This document shows, one piece after another, positions 33,614-43,876 of a stretch of 64,000 nt of DNA. Position 1 is the stretch's first letter; each line of letters begins with the position of its first letter. The stretch is from positions 434,001 to 498,000 of the forward strand of contig NZ_RJKS01000003.1 in assembly GCF_003762905.1 (NCBI RefSeq), written 5' to 3'. Below the pieces are notes generated by a model. That model was not told the origin of the DNA. It saw only the letters and a list, made by a program, of their open reading frames with translations, and made no database searches. The DNA is from Curtobacterium sp. ZW137 (GTDB taxonomy: Bacteria; Actinomycetota; Actinomycetes; Actinomycetales; Microbacteriaceae). The translations under genes were made by a program, and so were the position numbers.

Positions 33614-34105
33614 TCAGTGACCGGCGGGCACGTACGCGGCCTGGCCGGCCGTGACGATCGCCTCGGCCTCGGCGGCGTCGCCCCAGCCCTCGGCCTTGAC
33701 CCACTTGTTCGGCTCGAGGTCCTTGTAGCGCTCGAAGAAGTGCGCGATCTCGGCCTTCGTCTGCTCGTCGACGTCGGAGATGTCCTGGATGTGCGCCCAG
33801 CGCGGGTCCTTCGCGGGGACCACGAGGACCTTCGCGTCGTTGCCGGCCTCGTCGCTCATCTTGAAGACGCCGACCGGGCGGACCTTGACGCCGACGCCCG
33901 GGAAGGTCGGGTACTCGAGCAGCAGGAGCGCGTCCACGGGGTCACCGTCGTCCGCGAGGGTCTTCTCGAAGAACCCGTAGTCGGTCGGGTACACGAACGA
34001 CGTGAACAGCACGCGGTCGAGGTACACGCGACCGGTCTCGTGGTCCACCTCGTACTTGTTGCGGCTGCCCTTGGGGATCTCGACGACGACGTCGTACGCG
34101 GCCAT
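33614..34105 (-). CDS. ppa: inorganic pyrophosphatase
   Basis: 163 residues, family I soluble pyrophosphatase: [38 protein letters not shown] (metal-binding Asp residues, signature [11 protein letters not shown]) and [15 protein letters not shown]. It removes PPi from biosynthetic reactions. It ends in VPAGH followed by an Ala-Ser-coding repeat in another frame, which may be a lost C-terminal tail. Divergent from tilS. Confidence 0.97.
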   Translation of the reverse strand: MAAYDVVVEIPKGSRNKYEVDHETGRVYLDRVLFTSFVYPTDYGFFEKTLADDGDPVDALLLLEYPTFPGVGVKVRPVGVFKMSDEAGNDAKVLVVPAKDPRWAHIQDISDVDEQTKAEIAHFFERYKDLEPNKWVKAEGWGDAAEAEAIVTAGQAAYVPAGH

Positions 34106-34157
34106 GGTTGCACTCCTGGTTTGTCGATGGGTCTGTCGGTGGTTCCGAAAGCGCGGC

Positions 34158-34163
34158 TAACGT
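34158..34163 (+). promoter_or_regulatory. -10 box, leaderless promoter of tilS
   Basis: TAACGT followed by 6 nt and the GTG at 34170. Confidence 0.6.
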
Positions 34164-34169
34164 TACCGG

Positions 34170-35189
34170 GTGAACTCTCCGCGTCCCCGGCTGGATCCCG
34201 CGGTCGCCGACGTGCGTCGTGCGGTCCGTGACCTCCTGGCCCGTGCCCGCGACGACCAGGTCGTCGCCGACGGCGACCTCGTCCTCGTCGCACTCAGCGG
34301 CGGACCGGACTCGCTCGCGCTCGCGGCCGCCACCGCGTTCGAGGCACCGAAGCAGGGGCTCCGAGCCGGTGCTGTGGTCGTCGACCACGCACTCCAGGCG
34401 GGATCCGAGGCGGTCGCGACCCGAGCCTCCAGACAGGCATCCGAACTGGGTCTCGACCCGGTGACCGTCCGACGCGTCGTCGTCGGCTCCGACGGCGGTC
34501 CGGAAGGCGCCGCCCGGGAGGCCCGGCACGCGTCCATCGCGGACGTCGCGTCCGCCACCGGGTCGCCCCTCGTGCTCCTCGGGCACACCCTGGACGACCA
34601 GGCCGAGACGGTGCTCCTCGGCCTGCTGCGCGGCAGCGGGCCGGACAGCCTGTCCGGCATGCAGCCGCTCGCGCGGCGCGAGGGCGGACCGGCGTACGGC
34701 CGACCGCTCCTGGCGGTGCGGCGGCACACCACCCGCCAGGCCTGCGCCGCAGCGGGGCTGGCGCCGTGGCACGACCCGCAGAACGAGGACCCGGCGTTCG
34801 CCCGGGTCCGGGTGCGCACCACGCTCATGCCGGTGCTCGAGCAGGAGCTCGGCGCCGGGGTGCAGGAGGCGTTGGCACGCACGGCCGACCAGCTGCGTGA
34901 GGACTCCGCGGCGCTCGACCACTTCGCGGAGGAGATGGCCGAGGACCTCGCCGAGCACTCGGAAGCCGGGATCTCGCTGTCCGTGCGCGAGCTGCACGCG
35001 AACCCGCCGGCGCTCCGGCAGCGACTCGTGCGCCTCGCCGTGGAGAGCGAGTTCGGCGTGACGCTGTCCCGCGTCCAGACGCTCGAGGTCTGCCGGCTCG
35101 TCACCGACTGGGGCGGACAGGGGCCGATCGACCTACCCGGTGTCCGGGCGTCCCGCGACGGTGACCGACTGTCCTTCGCTGCCGCGTAG
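34170..35189 (+). CDS. tilS: tRNA(Ile)-lysidine synthetase
   Basis: 339 residues. N-type ATP pyrophosphatase with the PP-loop SGGPDSLAL (about residues 44-52), VVDHALQ, LLGHTLDDQAETVLLGLLRG and the NEDPAFARVRVRTTLMPVLE segment. It modifies C34 of tRNA-Ile(CAU) to lysidine so that AUA is read as Ile. The C-terminal domain is short, as in other actinobacteria. First gene of the tilS-hpt-ftsH-fol cluster; GTG start with leaderless -10. Confidence 0.93.
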   Translation: MNSPRPRLDPAVADVRRAVRDLLARARDDQVVADGDLVLVALSGGPDSLALAAATAFEAPKQGLRAGAVVVDHALQAGSEAVATRASRQASELGLDPVTVRRVVVGSDGGPEGAAREARHASIADVASATGSPLVLLGHTLDDQAETVLLGLLRGSGPDSLSGMQPLARREGGPAYGRPLLAVRRHTTRQACAAAGLAPWHDPQNEDPAFARVRVRTTLMPVLEQELGAGVQEALARTADQLREDSAALDHFAEEMAEDLAEHSEAGISLSVRELHANPPALRQRLVRLAVESEFGVTLSRVQTLEVCRLVTDWGGQGPIDLPGVRASRDGDRLSFAAA

Positions 35190-35196
35190 GGCCGGT

Positions 35197-35202
35197 TAGG
35201 CT
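35197..35202 (+). promoter_or_regulatory. -10 box, leaderless promoter of hpt
   Basis: TAGGCT followed by 6 nt and the GTG at 35209. It starts 8 bp past the tilS stop, so hpt also has its own transcript. Confidence 0.6.
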
Positions 35203-35208
35203 GGACCG

Positions 35209-35760
35209 GTGGAACTCTCCGACGTGCAGGACGACCTCTCCGAAGTGCTCTTCACCCCCGAGCAGATCGACGACAAGATCGCCGAACTCGCTGCGGCGGT
35301 CGATCGCGACTACGCCGACAAGGACCCGCTGCTCGTCGGCGTCCTCAAGGGCGCGGTCATGGTCATGGCGGACTTCTCCCGCCACCTGACGCTGCAGGCG
35401 AAGATGGACTGGATGGCGGTGTCGTCGTACGGCTCCGGCACGAAGTCCTCCGGCGTGGTGCGGATCCTCAAGGACCTCGACACCGACCTGCACGGACGCG
35501 ACGTCATCATCGTCGAGGACATCATCGACTCCGGCCTGACGCTGTCGTGGCTCAAGCAGAACCTCGAGTCCCGCGGTGCCGCGAGCGTCGAGATCGTCGC
35601 GCTGCTCCGCAAGCCCGAGGCCGCCAAGGTCGAGGTCGACGTGAAGTACGTCGGCTACGACATCCCGGACGAGTTCGTGGTCGGCTTCGGTCTGGACTAC
35701 GACGAGCGCTACCGCAACCTGCGCGGCATCGGCGTCCTCGCGCCGCACATCTACTCCTAG
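35209..35760 (+). CDS. hpt: hypoxanthine phosphoribosyltransferase
   Basis: 183 residues. Purine salvage: hypoxanthine (and guanine) plus PRPP to IMP/GMP. Seen: LLVGVLKGAVMVMADF, YGSGTKSSGVVRILKDLD, the PRPP-binding motif VIIVEDIIDSGLTLSWL and FVVGFGLDYDERYRNL. Standard tilS-hpt-ftsH order. Confidence 0.96.
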   Translation: MELSDVQDDLSEVLFTPEQIDDKIAELAAAVDRDYADKDPLLVGVLKGAVMVMADFSRHLTLQAKMDWMAVSSYGSGTKSSGVVRILKDLDTDLHGRDVIIVEDIIDSGLTLSWLKQNLESRGAASVEIVALLRKPEAAKVEVDVKYVGYDIPDEFVVGFGLDYDERYRNLRGIGVLAPHIYS

Positions 35761-35875
35761 TCGAACGGGGAGTTCGCCCGCAGAGGACACCCATTCTCGC
35801 CACAGAATCGCGGCCGTATGCTGATCAGCACGCAACTTCGGCAGAGAAAGGTGTCGGGCGCTCTGCCCGGATCAC

Positions 35876-37864
<1,989 letters not shown>

Positions 37865-37870
37865 GCCGGG

Positions 37871-38755
37871 ATGACCGACCTCCCGACGAGACGGGACCGC
37901 CGCCTCGCCGCGACCGGCCGTCGCCGTGACCCGGGTGCGCTCCAGCGCGAGCGCACCCGGGTCATGGGCATCCTCAACGTCACCCCGGACTCGTTCTCGG
38001 ACGGTGGCCTGCACGATGCGTACGACACCGCGCTCGCCCACGCCCGTGACCTGGTGGCCTCCGGCGCGGACATCGTCGACGTCGGTGGCGAGTCCACCCG
38101 GCCCGGTGCCGAGCGGGTCCCGCTCCAGGTGGAACAAGACCGCGTGCTGCCGGTCGTCCGGGAGCTCGTGGCCGAGGGCATCGCCGTGAGCGTCGACACC
38201 ATGAACGCGTCCACTGCGGAGCGTGCGGTGGAGCTCGGCGCGGCGATCGTCAACGACGTCTCCGGCGGCCTGGCCGACCCGGACATGGCCCGCGTGGTCG
38301 CCTCCACCGGCACCGGCTTCGTGGTGATGCACTGGCGCGGCCACAGCGACCGGATGTACCGCGACGCCGTGTACGAGCACGCGGTGGAGGAGGTCCGGCG
38401 CGAGGTGGAGATGCGCGTCGCCGAGCTCATCGTGCTCGGGGTCCGTCAGGAGCAGGTGGTCATCGACCCGGGGCTCGGCTTCGCGAAGCAGGGCGTACAG
38501 AACTGGGAGATCCTCGCCGGGTACGAGCGCTTCGCGTCGATCGGGCTCCCCGTGCTCGTCGCCGCATCGCGGAAGCGCTTCCTCGAGGGCATCGGCAGCC
38601 CCGCGGGAGCCCCGCCGAAGGACCGCGACCTGGCCACGGCGGCCATCAGCCTGTTGTCAGCAGAGCGCGGCGCCTGGGGCGTCCGCGTGCACGACCCGGC
38701 GCCGACCCGCGCCGTGCTCGACGTCTGGGAAGCCTGGAGGGCAGCTCGATCGTGA
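37871..38755 (+). CDS. folP: dihydropteroate synthase
   Basis: 294 residues. Condenses p-aminobenzoate with dihydropterin-PP; sulfonamide target. Seen: MGILNVTPDSFSDGG, GADIVDVGGESTRPGA, VSVDTMNASTAERAVELGA, VNDVSGG, DPGLGFAKQGVQNWEIL and ASRKRFL. It begins 6 bp after ftsH; the folE gene that usually stands between ftsH and folP in actinobacteria is absent. The first about 30 residues (Arg-rich) precede the usual family start, so a start at a later codon is possible, though no closer ATG is better placed. Confidence 0.96.
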   Translation: MTDLPTRRDRRLAATGRRRDPGALQRERTRVMGILNVTPDSFSDGGLHDAYDTALAHARDLVASGADIVDVGGESTRPGAERVPLQVEQDRVLPVVRELVAEGIAVSVDTMNASTAERAVELGAAIVNDVSGGLADPDMARVVASTGTGFVVMHWRGHSDRMYRDAVYEHAVEEVRREVEMRVAELIVLGVRQEQVVIDPGLGFAKQGVQNWEILAGYERFASIGLPVLVAASRKRFLEGIGSPAGAPPKDRDLATAAISLLSAERGAWGVRVHDPAPTRAVLDVWEAWRAARS

Positions 38756-39156
38756 ACGACACCATCCGCCTCGTCGGGGTCCGTGCCCGCGGTCACCACG
38801 GCGTCTTCGACCACGAGCGCGCCGACGGCCAGGACTTCGTCGTCGACGTCGCCGTCGAGGTCGACGCCCGCGCGGCCTCCGGTCCGGACGACCTCGAGCA
38901 GACCGTCCACTACGGGGTGCTCGCCGAGCAGGTCGTCGCCGAGATCGAACGCGATCCGGTGGACCTCATCGAGACCCTCGCCGAGCGGATCGCCGCCGCG
39001 GTGCTGACCCACCGGGCGGCGCTGGCGACCGAGGTCACCGTGCACAAGCCGCAGGCCCCGATCACGGTGCCGTTCACGGACGTCTCGATCACCATCCGCC
39101 GAGCGCGTGCCGCGGACGAGCCCGCGCGACCCGCGGACGAGCAGGAGCCGGCGTGA
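38752..39156 (+). CDS. folB: dihydroneopterin aldolase
   Basis: 134 residues. IRLVGVRARGHHGVFDHERADGQ (family N-terminus), VDVAVEVD, TVHYGVLAEQV, LIETLAERIAA and VTVHKPQAPI. It releases glycolaldehyde from dihydroneopterin. The GTG start overlaps the folP stop, and the last codons overlap folK. The C-terminal DEPARPADEQEPA tail is an extension. Confidence 0.95.
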   Translation: MNDTIRLVGVRARGHHGVFDHERADGQDFVVDVAVEVDARAASGPDDLEQTVHYGVLAEQVVAEIERDPVDLIETLAERIAAAVLTHRAALATEVTVHKPQAPITVPFTDVSITIRRARAADEPARPADEQEPA

Positions 39157-39737
39157 CCCGCGCCGTCGTCGCCCTCGGCGCGAACCTCGGCGACCGGGGC
39201 AGCACGCTCCGGGCCGCCGCGGCCGCCGTCGCCGCGATCCCCGGTGTCACCGCCGTCGGGTCCAGCCACGAGGTCGAGTCCGTCGCCCTCACACTGGACG
39301 GCCTCGACACGTCGAAGCCCCGGTACCGGAACGCCGTCGTGGTCCTCGACACGGTGCTCGCACCACAGGAACTCCTCGACGCCCTGCACGTCGTGGAGGA
39401 CACCCACGGCCGCACCCGGGAGGTCCGCTGGGGCGACCGGACGCTCGACCTCGACGTGATCACCTACGGGGACGAGCGCATCGACACCGAGACGCTCACC
39501 GTGCCGCACCCCCGGGCGCACGAGCGGGCCTTCGTCCTCGCGCCCTGGCTGGACGCCGACCCCGACGCGGTGCTGCCGGGTGCCGGACCGGTCGCCGACC
39601 TGCTGGCCGCACTCGGCGACGACACCGACCGCGTCGACGAGCCGCGCCTCCTCGACGACCCGACCCGAGCCTCCCGTCCGGACGTGACGGAAGCCGAGAC
39701 CGACCCGACCACCGCCGGAACGGAACACGCCCCGTGA
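39153..39737 (+). CDS. folK: 2-amino-4-hydroxy-6-hydroxymethyldihydropteridine diphosphokinase
   Basis: 194 residues. VALGANLGDRGSTLR, RYRNAVVVLDT, EDTHGRTREVRWGDRTLDLDVITYG (the RWxxRxLDxDxx signature, ATP and Mg binding) and VPHPRAHERAFVLAPWLD. Makes the pyrophosphate substrate of FolP. An acidic, Thr-rich tail of about 45 residues follows the domain. Overlaps folB and the next gene. Confidence 0.95.
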   Translation: MTRAVVALGANLGDRGSTLRAAAAAVAAIPGVTAVGSSHEVESVALTLDGLDTSKPRYRNAVVVLDTVLAPQELLDALHVVEDTHGRTREVRWGDRTLDLDVITYGDERIDTETLTVPHPRAHERAFVLAPWLDADPDAVLPGAGPVADLLAALGDDTDRVDEPRLLDDPTRASRPDVTEAETDPTTAGTEHAP

Positions 39738-40213
39738 AGACCACCCGCGCCTCCACACTCGTCAGCCTCGCCCTCGTGGCGGGCATCGCCGGCTTCGCCC
39801 TGAACGCGGCACTGGCCTCGCGCCAGGCGCCCGCGCTCATCCTGGTCACCCCGCTCGGCTTCACGCTGGCGTTCATCGGCATCGTCCTCATCGCCCTGGC
39901 GCTGCCGGTCCGCCGGCACGTTCGCGGCGGGGCCGACCGCCGGGTCGACCCGATCTACGCGACCCGCGTGGTGGTGCTCGCGAAGGCCTCGAGCATCTGC
40001 GGCGTCCTCTTCGGCGCGTTCGCCCTCGGGCTCCTCGTGTACCTCCTGACCCGCTCGGTGGTCCCTTCGCTAGGCTCGACCCTGCCGAGTGCCGTGGCGG
40101 TCGGCGGTGGGATCGTGCTGACCGTGTGCGCCCTCGTCGCCGAGCGCATGTGCATCGCTCCGCCGGACGACGACGACCGCGACGACCCGCGGAACGGCAC
40201 CACGGTGAACTGA
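39734..40213 (+). CDS. DUF3180 family membrane protein
   Basis: 159 residues, four hydrophobic segments (about 9-28, 36-56, 78-102, 112-134), polar acidic C-terminus. GTG start overlaps the folK stop. DUF3180 proteins occur at this position in many actinobacterial folate clusters; no function is known. Confidence 0.85.
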   Translation: MKTTRASTLVSLALVAGIAGFALNAALASRQAPALILVTPLGFTLAFIGIVLIALALPVRRHVRGGADRRVDPIYATRVVVLAKASSICGVLFGAFALGLLVYLLTRSVVPSLGSTLPSAVAVGGGIVLTVCALVAERMCIAPPDDDDRDDPRNGTTVN

Positions 40214-40231
40214 CACAGCAGGAGGGCCCCG

Positions 40232-40753
40232 ATGCCGCGCGAACGACTCGACGAGCCCGGCCTGGGGCTGACCGGCATCGCGTGGACCAGGGTGTCCGCG
40301 AAGCTGGTCTGGACCGAACTCATCACGACGGTGCTCGCCGGTGCGGTGGTGACGGTCGGCTGCGTGCTGATCGGCCTCGCGACCGGGGGCGTCGGCGAGA
40401 CGACCGGCCTGGTCTGGACCCTGATCGCCACCGTCGTCGGGATCATCACGCTGATCACCGCGATCCTCACGCCGCGACGGGTCCGTGCGATCGGGTACGC
40501 CCTCCGCGACGACGACTTCGTGCTCCGGCGCGGGCTGATGTGGCAGCGCTTCACCGCCGTCCCCTACGGGCGCCTGCAGCTCGTCGACATCAACCGGGGC
40601 CCGCTCGACCGGGCGCTCGGGATGAGCGAGCTGAAGTTCGTGACCGCCGCCGCGTCGACGAACGTCCGCATCCCCGGGATCCCCGCCGAGCACGCCGACG
40701 AGCTCCGCGACCGGCTCGTCGAGCTCGCCGAGACCCGCCGCGCCGGGCTCTAG
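40232..40753 (+). CDS. bacterial PH domain membrane protein (YdbS-like)
   Basis: 173 residues. Two membrane helices (about 31-55 and 62-82), then a bPH2 domain (about 85-165) with YALRDDDFVLRRGLMWQRFT and VPYGRLQLVDINRGPLDRALG. Pairs with the larger bPH2 protein directly downstream, like ydbS-ydbT pairs. Cytoplasmic-membrane role unknown. Ribosome site AGGAGG upstream. Confidence 0.87.
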   Translation: MPRERLDEPGLGLTGIAWTRVSAKLVWTELITTVLAGAVVTVGCVLIGLATGGVGETTGLVWTLIATVVGIITLITAILTPRRVRAIGYALRDDDFVLRRGLMWQRFTAVPYGRLQLVDINRGPLDRALGMSELKFVTAAASTNVRIPGIPAEHADELRDRLVELAETRRAGL

Positions 40754-40762
40754 GCGGTCACC

Positions 40763-42523
40763 GTGACGTTCCGACCCGGCCCTCCGCCGCCGGCACCGCC
40801 CCGCAGCGGCAACGCTGCCGCCGCCGCACCCCTGACCGACGGCGAGTGGCACCGCCTGCACCCGCTGACGCCGCTGCTCCGCGGTGGGATCTTCCTCATC
40901 GTGGTGCTCGGCATCGTGCTGAACAACCTCCGCGACACCCTCTTCGACATGATCATCCCGGGCGGCGGTGGCCCCTCGGAAGAAGGCGACCCGGTCCGGT
41001 ACGTGTACGAGCACGGCGCCGTCGGCTGGGTGCTGCTCGGCATCGCCGGGTTCCTCATCGTGCTGATCGGCCTGTTCTACCTGTCCTGGCGGATGCACGA
41101 GTTCCGGGTCACCGGCGAGATCGTCGAGGTCCGCTCGGGCGTCCTCTTCCGGAACCACCGGAAGGCGCGGCTCGACCGGATCCAGGGCATCAACATCACC
41201 CGACCGCTCGTCCCGAGGATCTTCGGGACCGCCCGGCTCGAGATCGCACAGGCCGGCAACGACGCGAACGTGCAGCTCGCCTACCTCGGTGCGAGGGCCG
41301 CCGACGACCTCCGGCAGCGGATCCTGGTGCTCGCCTCCGGCGCACAGGAGGACGAGACGGAAGCGGGCGAGCGCCAGAGCAACGGCCGCGTCCAGGACCG
41401 GGTGAACGAGTTCCTCTCGCCCGAGCTCGACCCGTCCGCCGTGCACGCGACACGCATCGTCAAGGTGAAGCCCGGCCGGCTGATCGCGTCGATGGTGCTC
41501 TCCGGCACGACGGTGTTCATCCTGCTCGCCGTCGTCGCGATCATCGTGAGCATCGCGATCACCGGCCAGTACTTCCTGCTCGTGTCGCTGTTCCCGGCCG
41601 TCATCGGCGCCGGCGGGTACTACGTCCGGAAGTTCTCGAAGTCGCTGCAGTACACGATCGCGGACACCCGGGACGGCATCCGGATCGGCTTCGGGCTCGT
41701 CTCGACCACGAACGAGACGCTGCCGCCCGGGCGCATCCACGCCGTCAGCGTCGCGCAGCCGCTGATGTGGCGGCCGTTCGGCTGGTGGGACATCCGCATC
41801 AACCGGGCCACCAACGCCGGCAACGGGGCGTCGAACAACCAGCAGGTGTCCTCGATCGTGCTGCCCGTCGGTGACGCCGCCGACGTCCGGCAGGTCCTCG
41901 AGATCATCCTGCCCTCACTCGTCGGCAGCGCCGTCGTCGGACCGTCCGCCTCGAAGGACCTCCTCCGCGAAGGCTCGGCCGAGGCCGTCAGCGTCGTCGA
42001 CGACAGCCTCACCACGTCGGGCGACCAGGGCGGGTTCCGCTACTCGCCCCGCCGCGGTCGCTGGCTCCGGCCGCTCTCCGCGCGCCGCAACGGCTACCGC
42101 TTCGTCCAGGGGGCGGTGCTGCTCCGGCTCGGTGCGGTCTGGCGGTCGCTCGTGGTCGTGCCGCTGCCCCGCGTGCAGAGCGTGAAGGTGTCCCAGGGGC
42201 CGGTGGAGCGGCTGCTCCGACTCGCGTCGGTGCACGTGCAGACCGTGCAGGGCCCGGTCACCGCGTCCGTCGGTGCGCTCGACGCGCGGGACGCGCAAGA
42301 GCTGTGGTCGGAGACCGCGCACCGCGCGATCGAGGCCGCCGCGACCGACACGTCCCACCGGTGGCGGTCCGCCTCGGGTGTTGGACACGACGGCCTGGAG
42401 GCTCGGGTTGCCCTGGACGCGCCCCCTGCGGTTCCGCAGGCGGCGGCTCCAGGGCATGTCGCGCCGCCCGTCGTTCCTCCCGTCGGGTGGTCCGACGTGC
42501 CACCCACCGGAGCGGTCCGATGA
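40763..42523 (+). CDS. bacterial PH domain protein with three repeats (YdbT-like)
   Basis: 586 residues. Membrane helices near 41-60, 88-112, 245-285, and bPH2 domains at about 112-195 (EIVEVRSGVLFRNHRKARLDRIQGINITRPLVPRIFG in part), 305-385 (TRDGIRIGFGLVSTTNETLPP) and 435-525 (GAVLLRLGAVWRSLVVVPLPRVQSV). YdbT-type partner of the preceding gene. The C-terminus is Pro/Ala/Val-rich. The stop overlaps the next ATG (ATGA). Confidence 0.85.
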   Translation: MTFRPGPPPPAPPRSGNAAAAAPLTDGEWHRLHPLTPLLRGGIFLIVVLGIVLNNLRDTLFDMIIPGGGGPSEEGDPVRYVYEHGAVGWVLLGIAGFLIVLIGLFYLSWRMHEFRVTGEIVEVRSGVLFRNHRKARLDRIQGINITRPLVPRIFGTARLEIAQAGNDANVQLAYLGARAADDLRQRILVLASGAQEDETEAGERQSNGRVQDRVNEFLSPELDPSAVHATRIVKVKPGRLIASMVLSGTTVFILLAVVAIIVSIAITGQYFLLVSLFPAVIGAGGYYVRKFSKSLQYTIADTRDGIRIGFGLVSTTNETLPPGRIHAVSVAQPLMWRPFGWWDIRINRATNAGNGASNNQQVSSIVLPVGDAADVRQVLEIILPSLVGSAVVGPSASKDLLREGSAEAVSVVDDSLTTSGDQGGFRYSPRRGRWLRPLSARRNGYRFVQGAVLLRLGAVWRSLVVVPLPRVQSVKVSQGPVERLLRLASVHVQTVQGPVTASVGALDARDAQELWSETAHRAIEAAATDTSHRWRSASGVGHDGLEARVALDAPPAVPQAAAPGHVAPPVVPPVGWSDVPPTGAVR

Positions 42524-43212
42524 GGGCCGGGCGACTCGGGGTCGGCGTCGTCGGCGCCGGACGCGTCGGACCGGTGCTCGGTGCCGCGCTCGCGAACGCG
42601 GAGCACGCCGTCGTCGGGATCACCGCCGTGTCGGAGTCGAGCGTGGACCGTGCCGAGGCGCTGCTCCCCGGCGTGCCCGTGCTCGAGACGCCGGACCTCG
42701 TCGAGCGGAGCGAACTCGTGCTGCTCGCCGTGCCGGACGACCAGCTCGCGGGCCTCGTGCAGGGGCTCGCGGACGCCGGGATCTGGCAGCCGGGCCAGCT
42801 CGTGGTGCACACGAGCCCTGACCACGGCGTCGGGGTCCTCGCCCCCGCGATGGCCGCCGGCGCGATCCCGCTCGCGATCCACCCCGCGATGGCGTTCACC
42901 GGCACGAGCGTCGACCTCGCCCGCCTGCGGGACGCGTACTGCGCCGTGACCGCACCGGCGCCCGTGCTGCCGATCGCGCAGGCGCTCGTCGTGGAGATGG
43001 GGGCGGAGCCGTTCGTCGTCGCCGAGGCCGACCGGCCGGCGTACGCCGACGCCGTCCGCGCTGCCGTGAGCTTCTCGACCGCGATCGTGGACCAGTCCGC
43101 CGGCACCCTCTCCGGGATCGGCGTGGAGCACCCCGGGCGGGTGCTCGGCGCCCTGGTGCGGTCCGCCGTCGACAACGCGCTCGCCGCGGCCGACGGGCAG
43201 TCCACGCTGTGA
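42520..43212 (+). CDS. DUF2520-type Rossmann-fold oxidoreductase
   Basis: 230 residues. N-terminal NAD(P)-binding motif GVGVVGAGRVGPVLGAAL, LVLLAVPDDQLAGLV, VVHTSPDHGVGVL and AIHPAMAFTGT, then a helical C-terminal DUF2520-like domain (about 130-225). In related genomes this gene sits next to panC between the PH-domain pair and lysS. Here panC is not present. Coupled to neighbours by ATGA and GTGA overlaps. Confidence 0.82.
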   Translation: MRAGRLGVGVVGAGRVGPVLGAALANAEHAVVGITAVSESSVDRAEALLPGVPVLETPDLVERSELVLLAVPDDQLAGLVQGLADAGIWQPGQLVVHTSPDHGVGVLAPAMAAGAIPLAIHPAMAFTGTSVDLARLRDAYCAVTAPAPVLPIAQALVVEMGAEPFVVAEADRPAYADAVRAAVSFSTAIVDQSAGTLSGIGVEHPGRVLGALVRSAVDNALAAADGQSTL

Positions 43213-43643
43213 CGGAGTCGGGCTTCCGGATCACCACCGCCCAGGCGAAGGTCGGGTACGTCGTGGGGGCCACCGTCGTCGAGGTCCTCCTCGCCCTGCT
43301 CCTGTGGGCGATCGGCCTGCCGGACGCGGCCGTGCCCTTCCTCTCTGCAATCGGACTCGTGGCGATGGTCGTCGTCGGCGTCCGGCTCTTCCGCGGCGAG
43401 GACGAGCCCGTCGAGCCGCCTCGGGCGTGGTGGCGGATGACCGCAAGGCCGTTCGCGGGGTTCCTGCTCGCGGCGTACTTCGTCGCGGACGCCCTGTTCG
43501 CCCGGGCGTCCACCATCGGAGCGTTCGACGTGCTCGGGACGGTGGTGATGCTGCTCGTGGCGGCCGCCTACGTCGGGTCGTCGGTGACGCTGCTCCTGCT
43601 GCGTGCACAGGGGCGGCCCCCTGCCGGGGCCTTCGAGGCCTGA
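43209..43643 (+). CDS. membrane protein of unknown function
   Basis: 144 residues, four hydrophobic segments (about 15-38, 42-62, 80-98, 108-130). GTG start overlaps the preceding stop. No family recognised. The 233 bp to lysS hold no gene I can support. Confidence 0.7.
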   Translation: MTESGFRITTAQAKVGYVVGATVVEVLLALLLWAIGLPDAAVPFLSAIGLVAMVVVGVRLFRGEDEPVEPPRAWWRMTARPFAGFLLAAYFVADALFARASTIGAFDVLGTVVMLLVAAAYVGSSVTLLLLRAQGRPPAGAFEA

Positions 43644-43876
43644 GTGCTCGCGTTCCGTCGGTTCCGGGGCCCGATCGGCTTCATCGGTCCGCTGAGGGGT
43701 CGCGACTCCCCGCGCGCATCCCGCCCACCGGTCGGACATCGTCGCTCGGCACCGGTCCCGCGGCCGATTCGTGGCCGGTCGGCGAGTCTCGGTCGGGTGT
43801 CGCCGGGATTCCGGGGGAGTGCACGCGGACGGGTAGCATCGGTGCGATCCCCCACGACCCTCGGAGCCGCACCCGC

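Noticed and set aside
43644-43876. Region before lysS considered for a T-box or lysine riboswitch
   Set aside because: No T-box sequence, specifier loop or lysine-aptamer pairing seen; T-boxes before lysS are not expected in this group.
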